Assembly (NCBI GenBank): GCA_012861695.1
Contig: JAAOOA010000002.1
Span: 21,354,303-21,418,302 of the forward strand
From: Trematomus loennbergii
Taxonomy: Eukaryota; Chordata; Actinopteri; Perciformes; Nototheniidae
Length of the DNA stretch: 64,000 nt
Reading direction: 5' to 3'
The notes under the pieces were generated by a model. The model saw nothing but the letters and a program-made list of their open reading frames with translations, was not told where the DNA came from and made no database searches. Below are positions 1-17,083 of this stretch, piece after piece. How positions within the stretch are numbered: the stretch's first letter is position 1; every line of letters begins with the position of its first letter. Both the position numbers and the translations under genes were made by a program.

Positions 1-83
1 CACGCCGACCTTCAGCGGGTAACTGAACCTCACTTAGTTGTAGATAAGAGCAGCCAGAGAGCTGTGTGTCTCTGCTGCCATCT

Positions 84-342
<259 letters not shown>

Positions 343-515
343 CATTGAGCAGCACTTAGTATAAGAGCTAGAGTTCAAACAGACTTACACAAGAATGAAT
401 GCACATTCACAAACACCTGAAAAACCTGTCCTCCTACCCGCCTACATTACGTCTGCACACTGTTTTTTTCTGAGAGTGTGTGCCGTTGTTAATCTGTTCT
501 GTGCTTTGTTTCCAG

Positions 516-1052
516 TGACGAGGTGCCCAACGATCTGTCCGGGCGGCTCTACAGCCTGGAAGTGATGTTAAAGCAGCTGAACAATGATCTGGAAAGAGTG
601 AGAATCTTCTTTTCACATTTTTGCTTTATTAAAGAGTTGGAAGAAGAAAATAATGTATTCGTTTTTCTGTCTCACGCTGTAATGTATCTGGACTTAAAAA
701 ACTGGGATGTTCCTTTTTTCATCTATTTCTGACATTGTATAGACCAAATGATGAATGATGAATAAGTCTAACTAACCCTTTAATAACAGTGAATTTCTAT
801 GTATTGTCCAGTCCGAGTCATCGTTTCTCATCTCCTTTTCTCATTTCTTGTTGCCTCAGGAGAAGCATGATAAAGTGGTTCTGCTGGCAGAGATGGCCAA
901 CCTGCGGGAGAACAACCAGCGGCTGCAGGTGGAGAGCCTGTCGGCCAGCGAGCAGCTGCGCAAGTTCAGCAGACTTTATAATCAACGACACGACCGAGAG
1001 CGACAACGAGGCTAACTCCTTAACGTACGAGGCTGACTCTAAGAGGGAGTGA
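516..1052 (+). CDS. sipa1l3: SIPA1-like 3 C-terminus, last two coding exons (partial)
   Basis: Two exons, 516-597 and 860-1052, flanked by AG acceptors (514-515, 858-859) and a GTGAGA donor, encode the C-terminal coiled coil of a SIPA1-like protein. Diagnostic stretches are RLYSLEVMLKQLNNDLERE, then KHDKVVLLAEMANLRENNQR and ASEQLRKF. The family comprises Rap/Ran-GAP plus PDZ scaffolds of epithelial junctions and synapses; the GAP and PDZ parts lie upstream of the window. After QLRKF the raw frame ends at 1013-1015. The +1 frame instead gives ADFIINDTTESDNEAN and a stop at 1050-1052, which fits the KFAEIF ending of mammalian family members better, so one extra base near 965-969 is likely. SIPA1L3 is preferred over SIPA1L1 or SIPA1L2 because the neighbours match human 19q13; the residues alone do not separate the paralogues. 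Confidence 0.8.
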
Positions 1053-1592
1053 CTCCTGCAGGAGGGGGAATGGAGCACCCGGCCACAGAGGGGAGGGGGG
1101 GGGGGGGTGACCCACCTGACCCCCGACCCCCCCACTCAGCTTCCACTGGACTGCCTTAAACCGTAAAGAGAGCAAGGAAACAGAAAAACTGGATTTTTAA
1201 AATGCAGAAACACTCCCAGAGAGCCTCCCTCTCTTTTCTCTGAGCCTGTTTATTTTTATAAACTCAAGTCAAAAAGTCTTATATACTTTTCATATATATA
1301 AATATGCTACTATGCCAGAGGAGCGAGAAGGAGAGGAAACTGTTTTAGAGAATCATAACCTGGAGAGGCCTAATACTGTTCCTGCAGCGAATCAGCCAAA
1401 AAAACAACAAGACTCATTACAGACTGCATCTCCCAGAATGCACTAGAAGTAATGGAAGCTCTACAGACATTGTACTGTAGATACATGCCTGTTCTCATGT
1501 ATCAATATTACCCATACTGTACTGATATTGATGTACTAAAGTGTGTGTGTGTGTGTTGTGTGTGTGTGTGTGTGTGTTGTGTGTGTGTGTGG

Positions 1593-1650
<58 letters not shown>

Positions 1651-1703
1651 TGTTGTGTGTGTGTGTGTGTGTGGTGTGTGTGTGTGTGTGTGTGTGTGTG
1701 TTG

Positions 1704-1766
<63 letters not shown>

Positions 1767-4200
1767 CGCTATGGGACGTTTCGAGTGTTGAACAACTTAG
1801 TTTACTGTAATATGAAATCTTGTGGGCCACGATATTTTTCTCTCCTCCGTTTACATGGATGAACCTGTGGCCCTTCAGATGTGAAACAAGCCATCGGCGT
1901 GCTGTGTGGGTGTTAAAGGTCGATGTCATGAAGCTCAGTGATATTAATTATAGTTCCATATCTCTAATGTAGTGCATTGTTTTGAATATTATCTTCTGTT
2001 TTTCAGCAGTGCCGTTTCATCTCAAATCTAAATGGACTGGATAATTATTTTAACCTTGAGTCCTCATCCCAGTACGTCTTTGAAATCAACTTTGTTTCCT
2101 AATATTTAAAGCAGTAGTTTGACATTTTGTAGTAACATCATGAGAGAGGTTTTAGCTTATCATAAAGATACAGGGGAAAGCAGCCAGCTTGACGGCCCAC
2201 ATGCACCTCTAAAGCTCATTATTTAACATATCTAAATAATCTAATACCAGAAAAAGAACTATTTAAAAGGACAATTCCTCGTCTAATGGACTATCTGTTG
2301 TGGCTAAGAGAGTAGTTACTTCAAGGAGTCTTAGCTGAATTTGTGTACTTAAAATATCATAACACGCTTACATGTACTGCTAACACACTCTGCTCTCAAT
2401 GTTGCCCTCCTTTCCAGTCAGTATGCTAAGCTAACCTTGTAGGTTTGCATTTTTAACAGACAAATATGAGGGTGGTGTCAATCTCACTTCTAGAAAATGA
2501 GTGATGGTATTCTCCAAAATGTCAAACTATTCTTTACATACAACTGTAAACGACGCTGCCATTGATCACGTGTGCTTACAGGAAACATTTATTGTACATG
2601 AACCCACAACCCTTCTGCCTGTGTGCGAGGATTTGTCCCCGTGTTCTGTGATGACCCAAGTGAACACATGAGACACTATTTATACCGCTCGCTTGCTTAC
2701 CGATATTGTCTACTATATCTATTTTTCATACAGAAATAATGTTTTTGAACGCTGGTACTGAATGGACAATACATCCGTGCAGAGGATGACTCTTCCTGTG
2801 TCAGTTTTGATATCGCTGACGAATCATCTGCTACTTCTTATGATCCGGAGGTCTCTTCTTCTCTGGTCTGACTGGAACTGTAAATCCTAATCGCTCAGGT
2901 TCCTCACAACGCTTTGAATAAACTAAACTGTGGGCGATGTGACACATTCAAGCCTGAGAGGATGTCAAAATGGGTTTTGCCTAAATGTTAAAAACATTGT
3001 AGTGATAAGGTCATTGTAAGGAGCGTTTATTGATTTAATACTTTGTTCAGAGGCATTTCATCTGCTAAATTAGGCTTGAACAGAAAAATATAAACAGTTT
3101 CTCAATTGATCTTCATATCAAATGTAAGTCCTGAAAGGCAAGTGAGAGAACTAAATCTGGTGATCCATTTTCTAAATTTGATCTTAACTGTTTCCTGTCT
3201 TAAAAGCAGGTGAAAAAACGTTTATTTGATCTGTGAAACAAGGGGGTTTATCTAGAATCTAGATAAATGTCCCTTTTTTCCATCTGTTAAAACTGTCATA
3301 AACACAGAAGGGAAAACTATTTATATCAGTTACAAATTGGATCAATAGATTCCTTTCAGGTGCGATGTGTCACATTCCTTTTGTCCGGCAGAAAGCACAG
3401 CTGATACCTGTGTATTGATACTGCTGACGAGAACTATAGAAACGTTTTAAAATCTAGTATTGAATTACAGTATATCACACTTCCATGATTTTGGCCACAC
3501 TATCGCTCACTCCTACTGGAAAACTATTTGATTTCAGACTCAAGAGGGAACATGTGCTGTAGTCGGACTCCTTTACTCCTCTGCAGTTATTCAGATTTGA
3601 TACGAGTAACTTTTTTCAATTGTTGGACCTTTTTGTGTCGGTTCCGGAATAATACCTTGACCAGTTTCTCTGAAATAAATGTTCAGATCCTCCACAGAGA
3701 AAGCTCCTCTTCCTGTCGTGACGCTCTCCTGCTCCTCGCTGTGACGGTCTTATTAGTTTGCTTACAAGGGCCAAGGTTTCTTTTTTAATCTAAAGTTTGT
3801 TCATGTTCTGTATAATTTGAAGCTATTTAAAGCATACACAACGATCCTTGTTGAACAAATCAATAATGCATTACGGTTAATGGTAATATAACTAGGTTTG
3901 TTTTTTTTAGATGTTAAATATTTTGATAATTTATTTTTTAACACATTCCCACTGTTGCGGACAGTAGTGAAGATGAGGGTACTGTGTTTTTATTTGTGTA
4001 TGCCGTTTTACTTCTGATCTCTGTACAAAATTGATCTGTATGATTCCTCGTTTTCTATTTTCTGGCATTTTTCCTGTTTGTGGCAGGCTGCGTGATGCAC
4101 AGACGACATATTGGTTGAAAATTGTTTTTCTTTGGGTTGTAATAATAACTTGTACATTTAAAAGTGTAAATTATGTTTTCATTATTTTATAAAAAATATT
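1053..4200 (+). other. sipa1l3 3' UTR (extent uncertain)
   Basis: No coding region is seen. Candidate AATAAA signals lie at 2917-2922 and 3674-3679, and an AT-rich stretch ends near 4200. I infer a long 3' UTR, but the polyadenylation site used is unknown. A second GT repeat lies inside it. Confidence 0.5.
1541..1762. repeat. Interrupted (GT)n microsatellite in 3' UTR
   Basis: About 220 bp of GT repeat with TTG and GGT interruptions, within the inferred sipa1l3 3' UTR. Any frames across it are repeat artefacts. Confidence 0.95.
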
Positions 4201-4442
4201 AAAAATAATTATCAGAACACGTGTGATTTCCTTTAAATGTTAGGACAAGTGTTCCATGTTCCTGCACACAAAGTTACACAAATGGTACTAAACCAGTTCA
4301 ACAGCTGACTGCAAACAGCTTTGTTCAGTGTACAGAACACCAGACATTATACCAAAGAGCACTATCCAGTTCATTCTATATAATGTCAAACCAAAAAAAA
4401 AAATCACATTTCAAAGTTTGAATCTTTGTTTAGCACTCATAC

Positions 4443-4791
4443 TTAAAGATGGGGTAGGTAATTTGAGAAACCAGCTAGAGATCGCTAGAATTTGAAAACA
4501 CAGCCGGAAAAAATCTGCCACTTCCTTACAGAGCCCCTCCTCCAACACACACGAACGCGCACATGACCAATGAGGGCACAGATGGAAGGCTGACAGGCAG
4601 GTAGGCCATCCAGTTAAAATGATTGGTCGTGCTTTTTACAGTACTAAGTCTTCCACAGATGAAATTTTTGTATGGATTTTTTGTCAAAAGCACTTAAGAT
4701 ATTCATTGCTATCGGGATGTTAAGAGCATTCCATGGAATATAACAAGTGTATCTCGAGCCGGTTTCTCAAACTTACCTACCCCACCTTTAA
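4443..4791. mobile_element. TTAA-flanked MITE, family A copy 1
   Basis: The terminal inverted repeats read TTAAAGATGGGGTAGGTAA at the left and the complement of TTAAAGGTGGGGTAGGTAA at the right, with TTAA at both ends. The interior (TTCCTTACAGAGCCCCTCC; GAACGCGCACATGACCAATG) recurs in the nest at 26516-31078. The TTAA target suggests mobilisation by a piggyBac-type transposase; no transposase is present. It sits between the convergent sipa1l3 and rrm1 3' ends. Confidence 0.85.
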
Positions 4792-5065
4792 ATGTCATAA
4801 TATACATTTCCGTTAAACACCAGAGAAAAATAAAAGGGTTTAATTGAAGTCCAAACATGCAACTATGAGTTGACATTCTGAATACAAATATTTTTTAGCT
4901 CATTCACAAGGAATCTTTGGCCATTAGAAGTGAAGGCTCAATATTTGCTCCTCCTGGTAAAATGTATGTTTTCGACCCACTTGTCCTACCTTTCTTTATG
5001 CTATAGTAATGTGTTTTAGCTTAAATGTTTTTAGTTATCTCACAACAACTTGCATGTAAAACATT

Positions 5066-5261
5066 TTTATTACAAATTCATTTCGAGTTCCAACATAAAG
5101 AAAACATATTGTATTAAGTACTTTTAATATTGGACATAAAGCGAGTCGACAGAACACTTATTCAATAAAATAATTTCTATACATTCTGACAGTGCGTTCA
5201 GAGATAATTGCTCAAGTTTCTGGAGTAGTTACAGGTGTATAACATCAGGACTGTGAGGCGT
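5066..5261 (-). other. rrm1 3' UTR with poly(A) signal
   Basis: A minus-strand AATAAA at 5071-5066 lies about 190 bp beyond the rrm1 stop, giving a short 3' UTR. Between it and the MITE (4792-5065) there is only AT-rich spacer. Confidence 0.6.
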
Positions 5262-8200
5262 TCAGGACCCACACATCAGGCAGTCGTCTCTGTTCTCCAG
5301 AGAGCACACCATGGCAGCGAGGTTAAGCTCCTTCACATCCTTCTCCGAGTCCTTCTGGGACTCCTTCAGCTGCTCCTTGTTCAGCGTGAACTGGATGGGG
5401 TTGGCAGCCGGCTTCGTCCTCAGGTAGTACATCCCTGTCTTCAGACCCTGAAAGAGGAAGAGGAGGGTTTAACACATTTTGTTGCATTCATAGTAATAAC
5501 TTATCTTCTTACTTTCAGCTCCCTTACTTGTTTCCAGCCGTAGAAGTGCATGCTGGTCAGCTTGCCGTAGTTCGGCTCAGCGATGTGGATGTTCAGGGAC
5601 TGGCTCTGGTCGATGAAGGCGCCGCGGTCGGCAGCCATCTTGAGTATGGTCTTCTGCGAGATTTCCCAAACGGTTTTGTACAGCTGCTTGATGTCATCTG
5701 GAATCCCATCAATGTCCTGTTGGGAGAAAAAAAACAATCAGAACAAATTAACAGAGCGGAAACAGATTGACAGCAGCAGCTTTATTGATCATTTGACTTT
5801 ATTGATCAAATGACATTCAACATTTTTGACTAAAAGTAAAAAAAACTCATACCACTCAAACAAAGTAATGAAATCAGCATCTTGACAAAACAAAGCATTT
5901 CCCATGATGTGGACGAGTACCTGAATGGAGCCGTTGTGCCCGATCAGCTGGTTCTTCATCTCCTCGCTCCACAGCCCCTTCTCCGTCAGGTCTTTGAGCA
6001 GGTGGGGATTAACGATCTGGAACTCTCCGGAGAGCACCCTGCGGGTGTAGATGTTGCTGGTGTAGGGCTCGATGGACTCATTGTTGCCCAGGATCTGAGC
6101 GGTGGAGGCGGTGGGCATGGGGGCCAGCAGCAGGCTGTTCCGAATGCCGTGCTTGGCGATCTTCTCCTTCAGCAGCTTCCAGTCCAGCAGGTCGGTGGGG
6201 GTCTTCTCCCACATGTCGTACTGCAGGATGCCTTTGCTGACGGGGCAGCCCTCGTACGTCTCGTAGGGGCCGTGCTCAGCGGCCGCCTCGCAGCTCGCCT
6301 CCAGGGCGGCGTAGTAAATGGTCTCAAAGATCTGGATGTTGAGCAGCTGAGCCTCGGGGCTTTCAAACGGGAAACGCATGAGGATGAAGGCGTCGGCGAG
6401 ACCCTGTACGCCAATTCCAATCGGCCGGTGGCGCTTGTTGGATTTCTCCGCCTCAGGCACGGGATAGAAGTTAATTTCGATGATCTTGTTCAAGTTCTTC
6501 ACGATCACTTTGGTGACTTGTTCCAGTTTTTTAAAGTCAAATGTCTTCTCAGGGGTGACGTACATGTTGAGAGCGATGGATGCCAGATTGCAGACGGCCA
6601 CCTCGTCGTGGCTGGTGTATTCGATGATTTCTGTGCACAGGTTGCTGGACTTGATGGTGCCCAGGTTCTGGTGGTTGGTCTTCCTGTTGCAGGCGTCTTT
6701 GTACAGCATGTACGGCGTACCCGTTTCTGTCTGGGACTCGATAATGGCGTGCCACACCTGCTGAGCCTTCACCACACGCTTCACCCGCCCCTCCTTCTCA
6801 AACGAGGTGTAGAGCTTCTCAAACTCCTCCCCCCAGCACTCATCCAGCCCGGGGCACTCGCTGGGACACATCAGGGACCAGTCCTGGTTGCTCTCCACCC
6901 TCCTCATGAACAGGTCGGGGATCCACAGGCCGTAGAAAAGGTCTCTGGCTCTCTGCTCTTCCGTTCCCGTGTTTTTCTTCAGCTCCAGGAAGTCAAACAC
7001 GTCAAAGTGCCAGGGCTCCAGGTACATGGCGAAGGCTCCAGGTCTCTTGTTGCCGCCCTGGTCGACATAACGCGCCGTGTTGTTGTAAACCCTCAGCATG
7101 GGGACGAGCCCGTTGGAGTTGCCGTTGGTGCCGGCGATGTAGCTCCCCGTTGATCTGATGTTGCTCACGGCCACTCCGATCCCTCCCGCTGATTTGGAGA
7201 TGAGGGCGCATTGCTTCAGCGTGTCGTAAATGCCTTCGATGCTGTCGTCCTTCATGGCGAGCAGGAAGCAGCTGGACAGCTGAGGCCTGTTGGTGCCTGC
7301 GTTGAAGAGCGTCGGGGATGCGTGGGTGAACCACTTCTCCGACAGCAGGTTGTAGGTCTCGATGGCAGCGTCGATGTCCGCCCCGTGGATCCCCACAGAC
7401 ACTCTCATGAGCATGTGCTGCGGACGCTCCGCCACTTTGCCGTTGATCTTCAACAGGTAGGATCGCTCCAGAGTCTTGAAACCGAAGAAGTTGTAGGAGA
7501 AATCTCTGTCGAAGATGATGGCCGAGTTGAGGCGGTCTTTGTTCGCGAGGACGAGGTCAAGCGTCGCCTTGGAGATCATGGGAGAGTGGCGTTTATTTAA
7601 TGGGTTGACGTAGTTGTACAGGTCCTCCATCACCTCGCTGAACACCTTCTTCGTCTCTTTGTGCAGGTTAGAGACTGCGATACGTGCGGCGAGGATGGCG
7701 TAGTCGGGGTGTTTGGTTGTGAGGGTGGCGGTGATCTCAGCGGCCAACGTGTCGAGCTCCACGGTGGTGACGCCGCTGTACAAACCCTGAATCACCTTCA
7801 TCGTAATCTGGGTCGGATCCACAAAGTCAGAGTTCAGCCCGTAGCACAGCTTCTGGATTCGGGAGGTGATTTTATCGAACATGACGCGCTCCTGGCGTCC
7901 ATCTGAAAAACGAGACAAATAAACACTTCAGTTAACGCAATCCTCACTGTGTAGTTATTATTCAAAATTATACAATAAACAAAGAGTAGAGATTTAACAA
8001 TAAACTGCCTTAATAAGTAATCATAATGAAGCCAGTAAGGTTGTTACATCAGTTTACTTTCTTTTAACAATACAATTAGAGTTGATGCACGTCATTTTAT
8101 TGTTATATTATTAGATGTCTTAATCTTTTTTTAAACCTTTTCTCATTTCAACATATTTGTCTAAAATAGCTTCTTGCATTTACTTCCTTTTAACACTTTC

Positions 8201-9123
8201 CTTTTCTGCATTACAAGCCGCACAGTGGAAAATTCCTTTTGCAATAAGGAAAGCAAATAACCTAAATTAAAAAAGGGAGGTATAATTAAGGAAATGTTAA
8301 TTTATCAAATATGAACACGCCCCATGGTCTAATTGAAACTGTAAAGTTTTCACAACCATTCCACAAGTCCAAAAATAATTTGCCAGAAATGAATTATCTA
8401 GGCTAGGGTAATCTTTGTGTGTATCCTTGCCTTGTTTTTAAATGATACAATATATAATTGTACCTGTTCCTTTAATTAAAACTGGCTCTGTATAAGTCAT
8501 GAAGCAAATTATTGATTTTTACATTATCTGTGCAGTTTAACATCAACTAGTTGACAAAAAGCTACTGCTGCACGTTTTTAAAGTGAGTGTTTGTCAAATA
8601 TAACTAGACAAACTCTTCCTGGTCTTCAGCCTAAAATGTCTCAACCAGAGCCTCACTGGGACAGTGGCATGCAGGAAGGCCTGTTCAATTATATATTTTG
8701 GCGCGAACTATGACAAAGGCTCATAGCAATAACACGCAGAAAGGCTCACATTTAATTAGGCAATGCTCGTGTACACGGCCAACTGGTTATCAATGTGAAT
8801 GTTTAAAAGACGTGCTTGTTAACTTGGCAGATGAGTTAGTCAGAACAATAAACCCTGTCTGTAGCCTGTTAGTGACACTATTCAACTAGAAAGCATGACT
8901 TAGTAAATTAACTTTAGCCTAACCGCTTAACAGTGCTTCACTGACTCCAGCATGTCGTTTAAGTTTAGATAGTATGTTATATAAAAGAGTCAGAGAGAGG
9001 AAGCATAACATTGCATTAAGACTGGTAAATCCACATGATTATTGACAGATCTATAGCACTGAAGCTAACTGAGGCCTGATCCATAACAACACAAAACTGC
9101 TCACCTCGCTTAAGCACATGCAT
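5262..9123 (-). CDS. rrm1: Ribonucleotide reductase large subunit M1
   Basis: Four exons: 9123-9105 (MHVLKR), 7902-5921, 5716-5528 and 5447-5262. All junctions are GT-AG, and the joined length of 2,376 nt gives 791 residues against 792 in human. The protein reduces ribonucleoside diphosphates to deoxy forms in the cytosol, together with an R2 subunit. Visible features: the N-terminal ATP-cone region; the active-site cysteine in PQLSSCFLL; the Asn, Cys and Glu of SNLCTEI; the second redox cysteine in EVAVCNLAS; the radical-transfer tyrosine pair in GMYYLRT; and the C-terminal shuttle cysteines in DDCLMCGS. The frame is fully intact. The odd point is the 1,982-bp second exon, about 660 codons without an intron, where vertebrate RRM1 is normally split into many exons. 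It is head-to-head with qpctl. Confidence 0.96.
7903..9104 (-). other. rrm1 intron 1
   Basis: A 1.2-kb AT-rich intron between MHVLKR and the giant exon. It holds an E2F-like palindrome at 8696-8707 and no other gene. Confidence 0.8.
8696..8707. promoter_or_regulatory. E2F-like site in rrm1 intron 1
   Basis: TTTTGGCGCGAA contains the E2F consensus TTTSSCGC, in an otherwise AT-rich, CpG-poor intron about 400 bp downstream of the rrm1 start. RRM1 is a known S-phase E2F target; activity of this site is inferred. Confidence 0.45.
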
Positions 9124-10371
9124 TCTGGCAAAGTGTGAAGTAACTCGTCCCCGAGAAAACAGCAGCTCTCTCCGGCAACTTGATCTTCTCCTTTTGTGTC
9201 AAAATGTGCGGAGGGACACTAACTATATGTCCAAACTCGGAGGAGAAAGCGCGATTCACTCGTAAAATATCCCGCTAACGCTGTATTTGTACGGAAGGCG
9301 TCGCTGCTGAGGGAGTAGATGAACAGGCGTTCTGACCAATCAGCAGAGAGATATTGCGAGACTTCCTGTCTGAGAACCAATAGCAACAGGTTAGAATGTC
9401 AGCTTCCTTTTCCGTTAATTTTCCCGATTACATTCTGGCGGGATAGAGAAGTAGGTCATATAACCAACATGTTTTGTTTTGTTTTGTTCTGTCCAAGACC
9501 TCTACTTATCATTTACTCAATACACAAGAATGTATTGAATCTTTGAATATTAGGAAAATAACTAAGAACATTTACTCAAGTATTGTACCTAAGCCTACAC
9601 TTTTTCATGAAATTGTACTTTACTTTATAATCTCCATCCTATTCTACTTCATTAAAGTTAAACTTCACTACATCTCAGAGGGAACATTTGTGCACCCTAT
9701 TTCTTAGTAGTTACCTAACATAAAACAATTCTTTAAATAAAGCACAAATGTGTTCTTAGGTGCAGTACTTGTGTAAATACAAAATGTACTTATGTGCTTT
9801 AATTTTAATTGTGTATTAAATAAAGTTGACTAGTTCCTTCTGCAGGTCAGTAGGTGGCGGTAGCTCGCCAAAATGCAGTTTGCCAACCATAATTAAAAAC
9901 CTTAAAGAAGTCCTCCTTTGACAAGAGAACACAGAGGTCCCGTCATTAAAATACTTTGTACGTTTTTGAATGGACTACTGCACCAGGAAAGTTATCAAGT
10001 GTATTATATTATCTCTGTTTTTCAGTTCTTTATCCTTATAGCTGTTTGTGGATACAAATAGGTTTACCACAGCAGAAAATAGTTTCTGCTTGCTACACAA
10101 CGGAACAGATACCAATTTCTGTGTAGATTATACAAATATCCAGGATGAATTTGCAGTAAAGAAGCCTTCAAAGACCGGGGCTGCTATGCAATGTAAAGCA
10201 TGGATTTGTATGATGGAGTAGCACTGCAGATTGCTGCATCTGAAGCACCGGGCTGACAGACAGCCTGCTGCAGCTCCACTTCCTGTGTGGATATCCCTCC
10301 TACATGCTCCACAAGTCTGTTTGGACACGTCGCTGTTGAAGGACTCCCGTCTCGAAGCCTCCTCTCCCGTC
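9124..10371. promoter_or_regulatory. Head-to-head rrm1/qpctl intergenic promoter region
   Basis: The rrm1-proximal part has inverted CCAAT boxes (CCAAT on + at 9336-9340 and 9377-9381), an E2F-like TGGCGGGAT at 9436-9444 and CpG-rich sequence from 9140 to 9310. No TATA box is obvious. About 1.25 kb separates the two start codons. The middle (9545-9690) is occupied by a degenerate fish repeat. qpctl 5' UTR probably lies just before 10372. Confidence 0.5.
9545..9690. repeat. Degenerate 'ACATTTACTCAAGTA' fish repeat
   Basis: Contains AACATTTACTCAAGTATTGT followed by an ACTTCACTACAT tail. This word pair occurs again at 31094-31300. It is probably a non-autonomous hAT relic, with ends not preserved. 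Confidence 0.5.
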
Positions 10372-15163
<4,792 letters not shown>

Positions 15164-16160
15164 ACACAAAACCCTGACCAATAGCCGCACTGGATTACTG
15201 GTGCGGTTTGTCACGCTGATGACAAATAATTGCTAAATAACCAGCATGAAATGGATCCAAATGCACAAGAGCTGAACCTGGTGAAATGAACTGAACTGTT
15301 GTGTTATCAGTGTACCAGGATACCAGCTAAAACTTTACCAAAGACTTGGCCCGGCTAGACCGACTCCTGTCCAGATGTCTGGGATGTGATGTGTATAGAC
15401 AGTCTTTATTCTACATGTTGAAAGGTGGTTGGATCATGGTACCGGAGGAACAGTTGGGAAAGTTGATCTGTGAATCTTAATTATTCTTCATTCCTGTGAA
15501 AAAATAGATCATGCCCTTAAAGGTATACTATGCAGGATTTTCATTTTAACAAATGTGAATATACCCTCACAAAATAATCTGTTGCAATCATCACTTATGA
15601 CTCGATAGCAGTGTGTCTATTCGGCTCTCTCCTCTGCTATGTGTCTGTGTCATGGATGCAGAGCAGAAAGGCCACAGCAGCATAAGGTGCTTTTTGACTG
15701 CATTCACCAAAAATTCAGCAATCTAGGTTGTGCGGAGAAGTTGTTATGTTTATTTGTACCCTAAATCTGCAAAAATCAGAAGTGACCAATTCTTCCTCAG
15801 ATTCCTTGCTTCCTGCAAACATCGCTTACTCTCTCTTTTGTTGAGTTGGGGAGGAGGCACCGGCTTTGAAAGATGTGTTTAGAAACACAAACAACAATTC
15901 CTGCATAGTATACCTTTAAAAATAATTGCCCTGTTAATGCGATTGAGATGAGTACACTGTTTCATGTCTGTGAATAATTATTTACCTCCACTTACCTGAG
16001 GATCCTCTTCGCCTTACGACCTGCTGTTATTAAATGCTATATTATGTGGCTATACAGCGAATGTGTGAAGGTGTTATTACAGTGAACAAGATCCAGCAAA
16101 TGTATACTTACACCATGTACAAGGTGTGGTCTGCAAATAAAGCTCTAATGATTTGGAAGA
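15164..16160 (+). other. qpctl 3' UTR
   Basis: Runs from the stop to an AATAAA at 16136-16141. It contains a complete MITE (15517-15919), so about 40% of the inferred UTR is transposon. Confidence 0.6.
15517..15919. mobile_element. TTAA-flanked MITE, family B, in qpctl 3' UTR
   Basis: Terminal inverted repeats start TTAAAGGTATACTATGCAGG, with the complement at the right end and TTAA at both ends. It is about 400 bp and has no transposase. The terminal sequence differs from family A (4443, 26516). Confidence 0.85.
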
Positions 16161-17083
16161 TTTGTCTTAGACCTTGATGCGATTATATGAATTTAAAAGA
16201 ACATGGGAAAATGCTGTTTGTGTAAGTAGTACATGGGGACATTTTTCCAGTAGCATCCCTTCTTATCTTTCATCTATGATGTTAAAGAATAACGTCTGCT
16301 AAGTCATGTTTTGGTAACAAACTTTACTTGCTAAGTATTTGTTTTATGGACACCAGAAAATAGAATTTACATTTCAGTCGAAGCAAACTGTTAAGTTATA
16401 GTTATAAAAAACAAAAATGAAACACTTGAATGGCAGACTCAGTGGAGGCCTCCACATATGTGACGTAGAGGAGGTGGTGGGTGAGAGAGGGGAGGAGGAG
16501 GGGGGCGATGGTGTAGGGGTAGTGGGCTCCCTGGAGGTGAACAGTCGTTGTCAGAGGAAGGGTCCCCTTCTCCTGAGGTCCCTCCAGAGCAAGATATTTG
16601 AAAACTGAGTCAAGAGATGAGGAGAATCAAAATCAGATCACATGTTGATGATGCATCATGTCTTAATTGAACCACAAGGGGACACTGTTGTTCTTTGTAA
16701 AAAGATACTCAATGTTTTCTACAGAAAGTTACAGATTGTTCAGTTTTTACATTATCTCAGATTGTTTCAAATTGACATTTAACCACATTTTTCAATCTAG
16801 ATTATTAAGGTTTCAGCTGCTGAGTGTTAAAATACCTCAGATCAAAAACTGCTAAAAACAAGGTGGGATTATGTGAGTAATAGTGTCATAATTGAAAGAG
16901 ACATTACTCTAGATGCATGGAGCAACTCACACCAATCTAATAAAAAGCACTACAGGTCAAATCAGAAACTAAATGCTGATTAGGTCTACCAGGCACTAAT
17001 AACTTTTTTTGAGAATAGTTTGCAGGATTTATTTCCTATTACAATGGCAGATATGGGCTTCTGTACACAAGACCTTTAAATAT
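16161..17083. other. qpctl-six9 convergent interval
   Basis: AT-rich sequence between convergent genes. The only protein-like stretch is a minus-strand proline-rich segment at 16439-16590, listed separately. The remainder shows nothing I can support. Confidence 0.5.
16439..16590 (-). CDS. Candidate third exon of the Six1/2-type gene
   Basis: The minus strand encodes EGDPSSDNDCSPPGSPLPLH, then a proline-rich tail ending HICGGLH and a stop at 16441-16439. SSDNDCSPPGSP resembles the acidic SP-rich segment after the homeodomain in SIX1/SIX2 (SSEEEFSPPQSP). A CAG acceptor precedes it. Joining from the GTCAGT donor candidate after DLQG at ~17114 does not keep this frame, so it would need a different donor or a one-base error. 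Transcript evidence would settle it. Confidence 0.3.

Noticed and set aside
5882..7153. 423-codon plus-strand open frame across rrm1
   Set aside because: It is antisense to the conserved rrm1 exon, and its composition follows from the codon bias of that exon.
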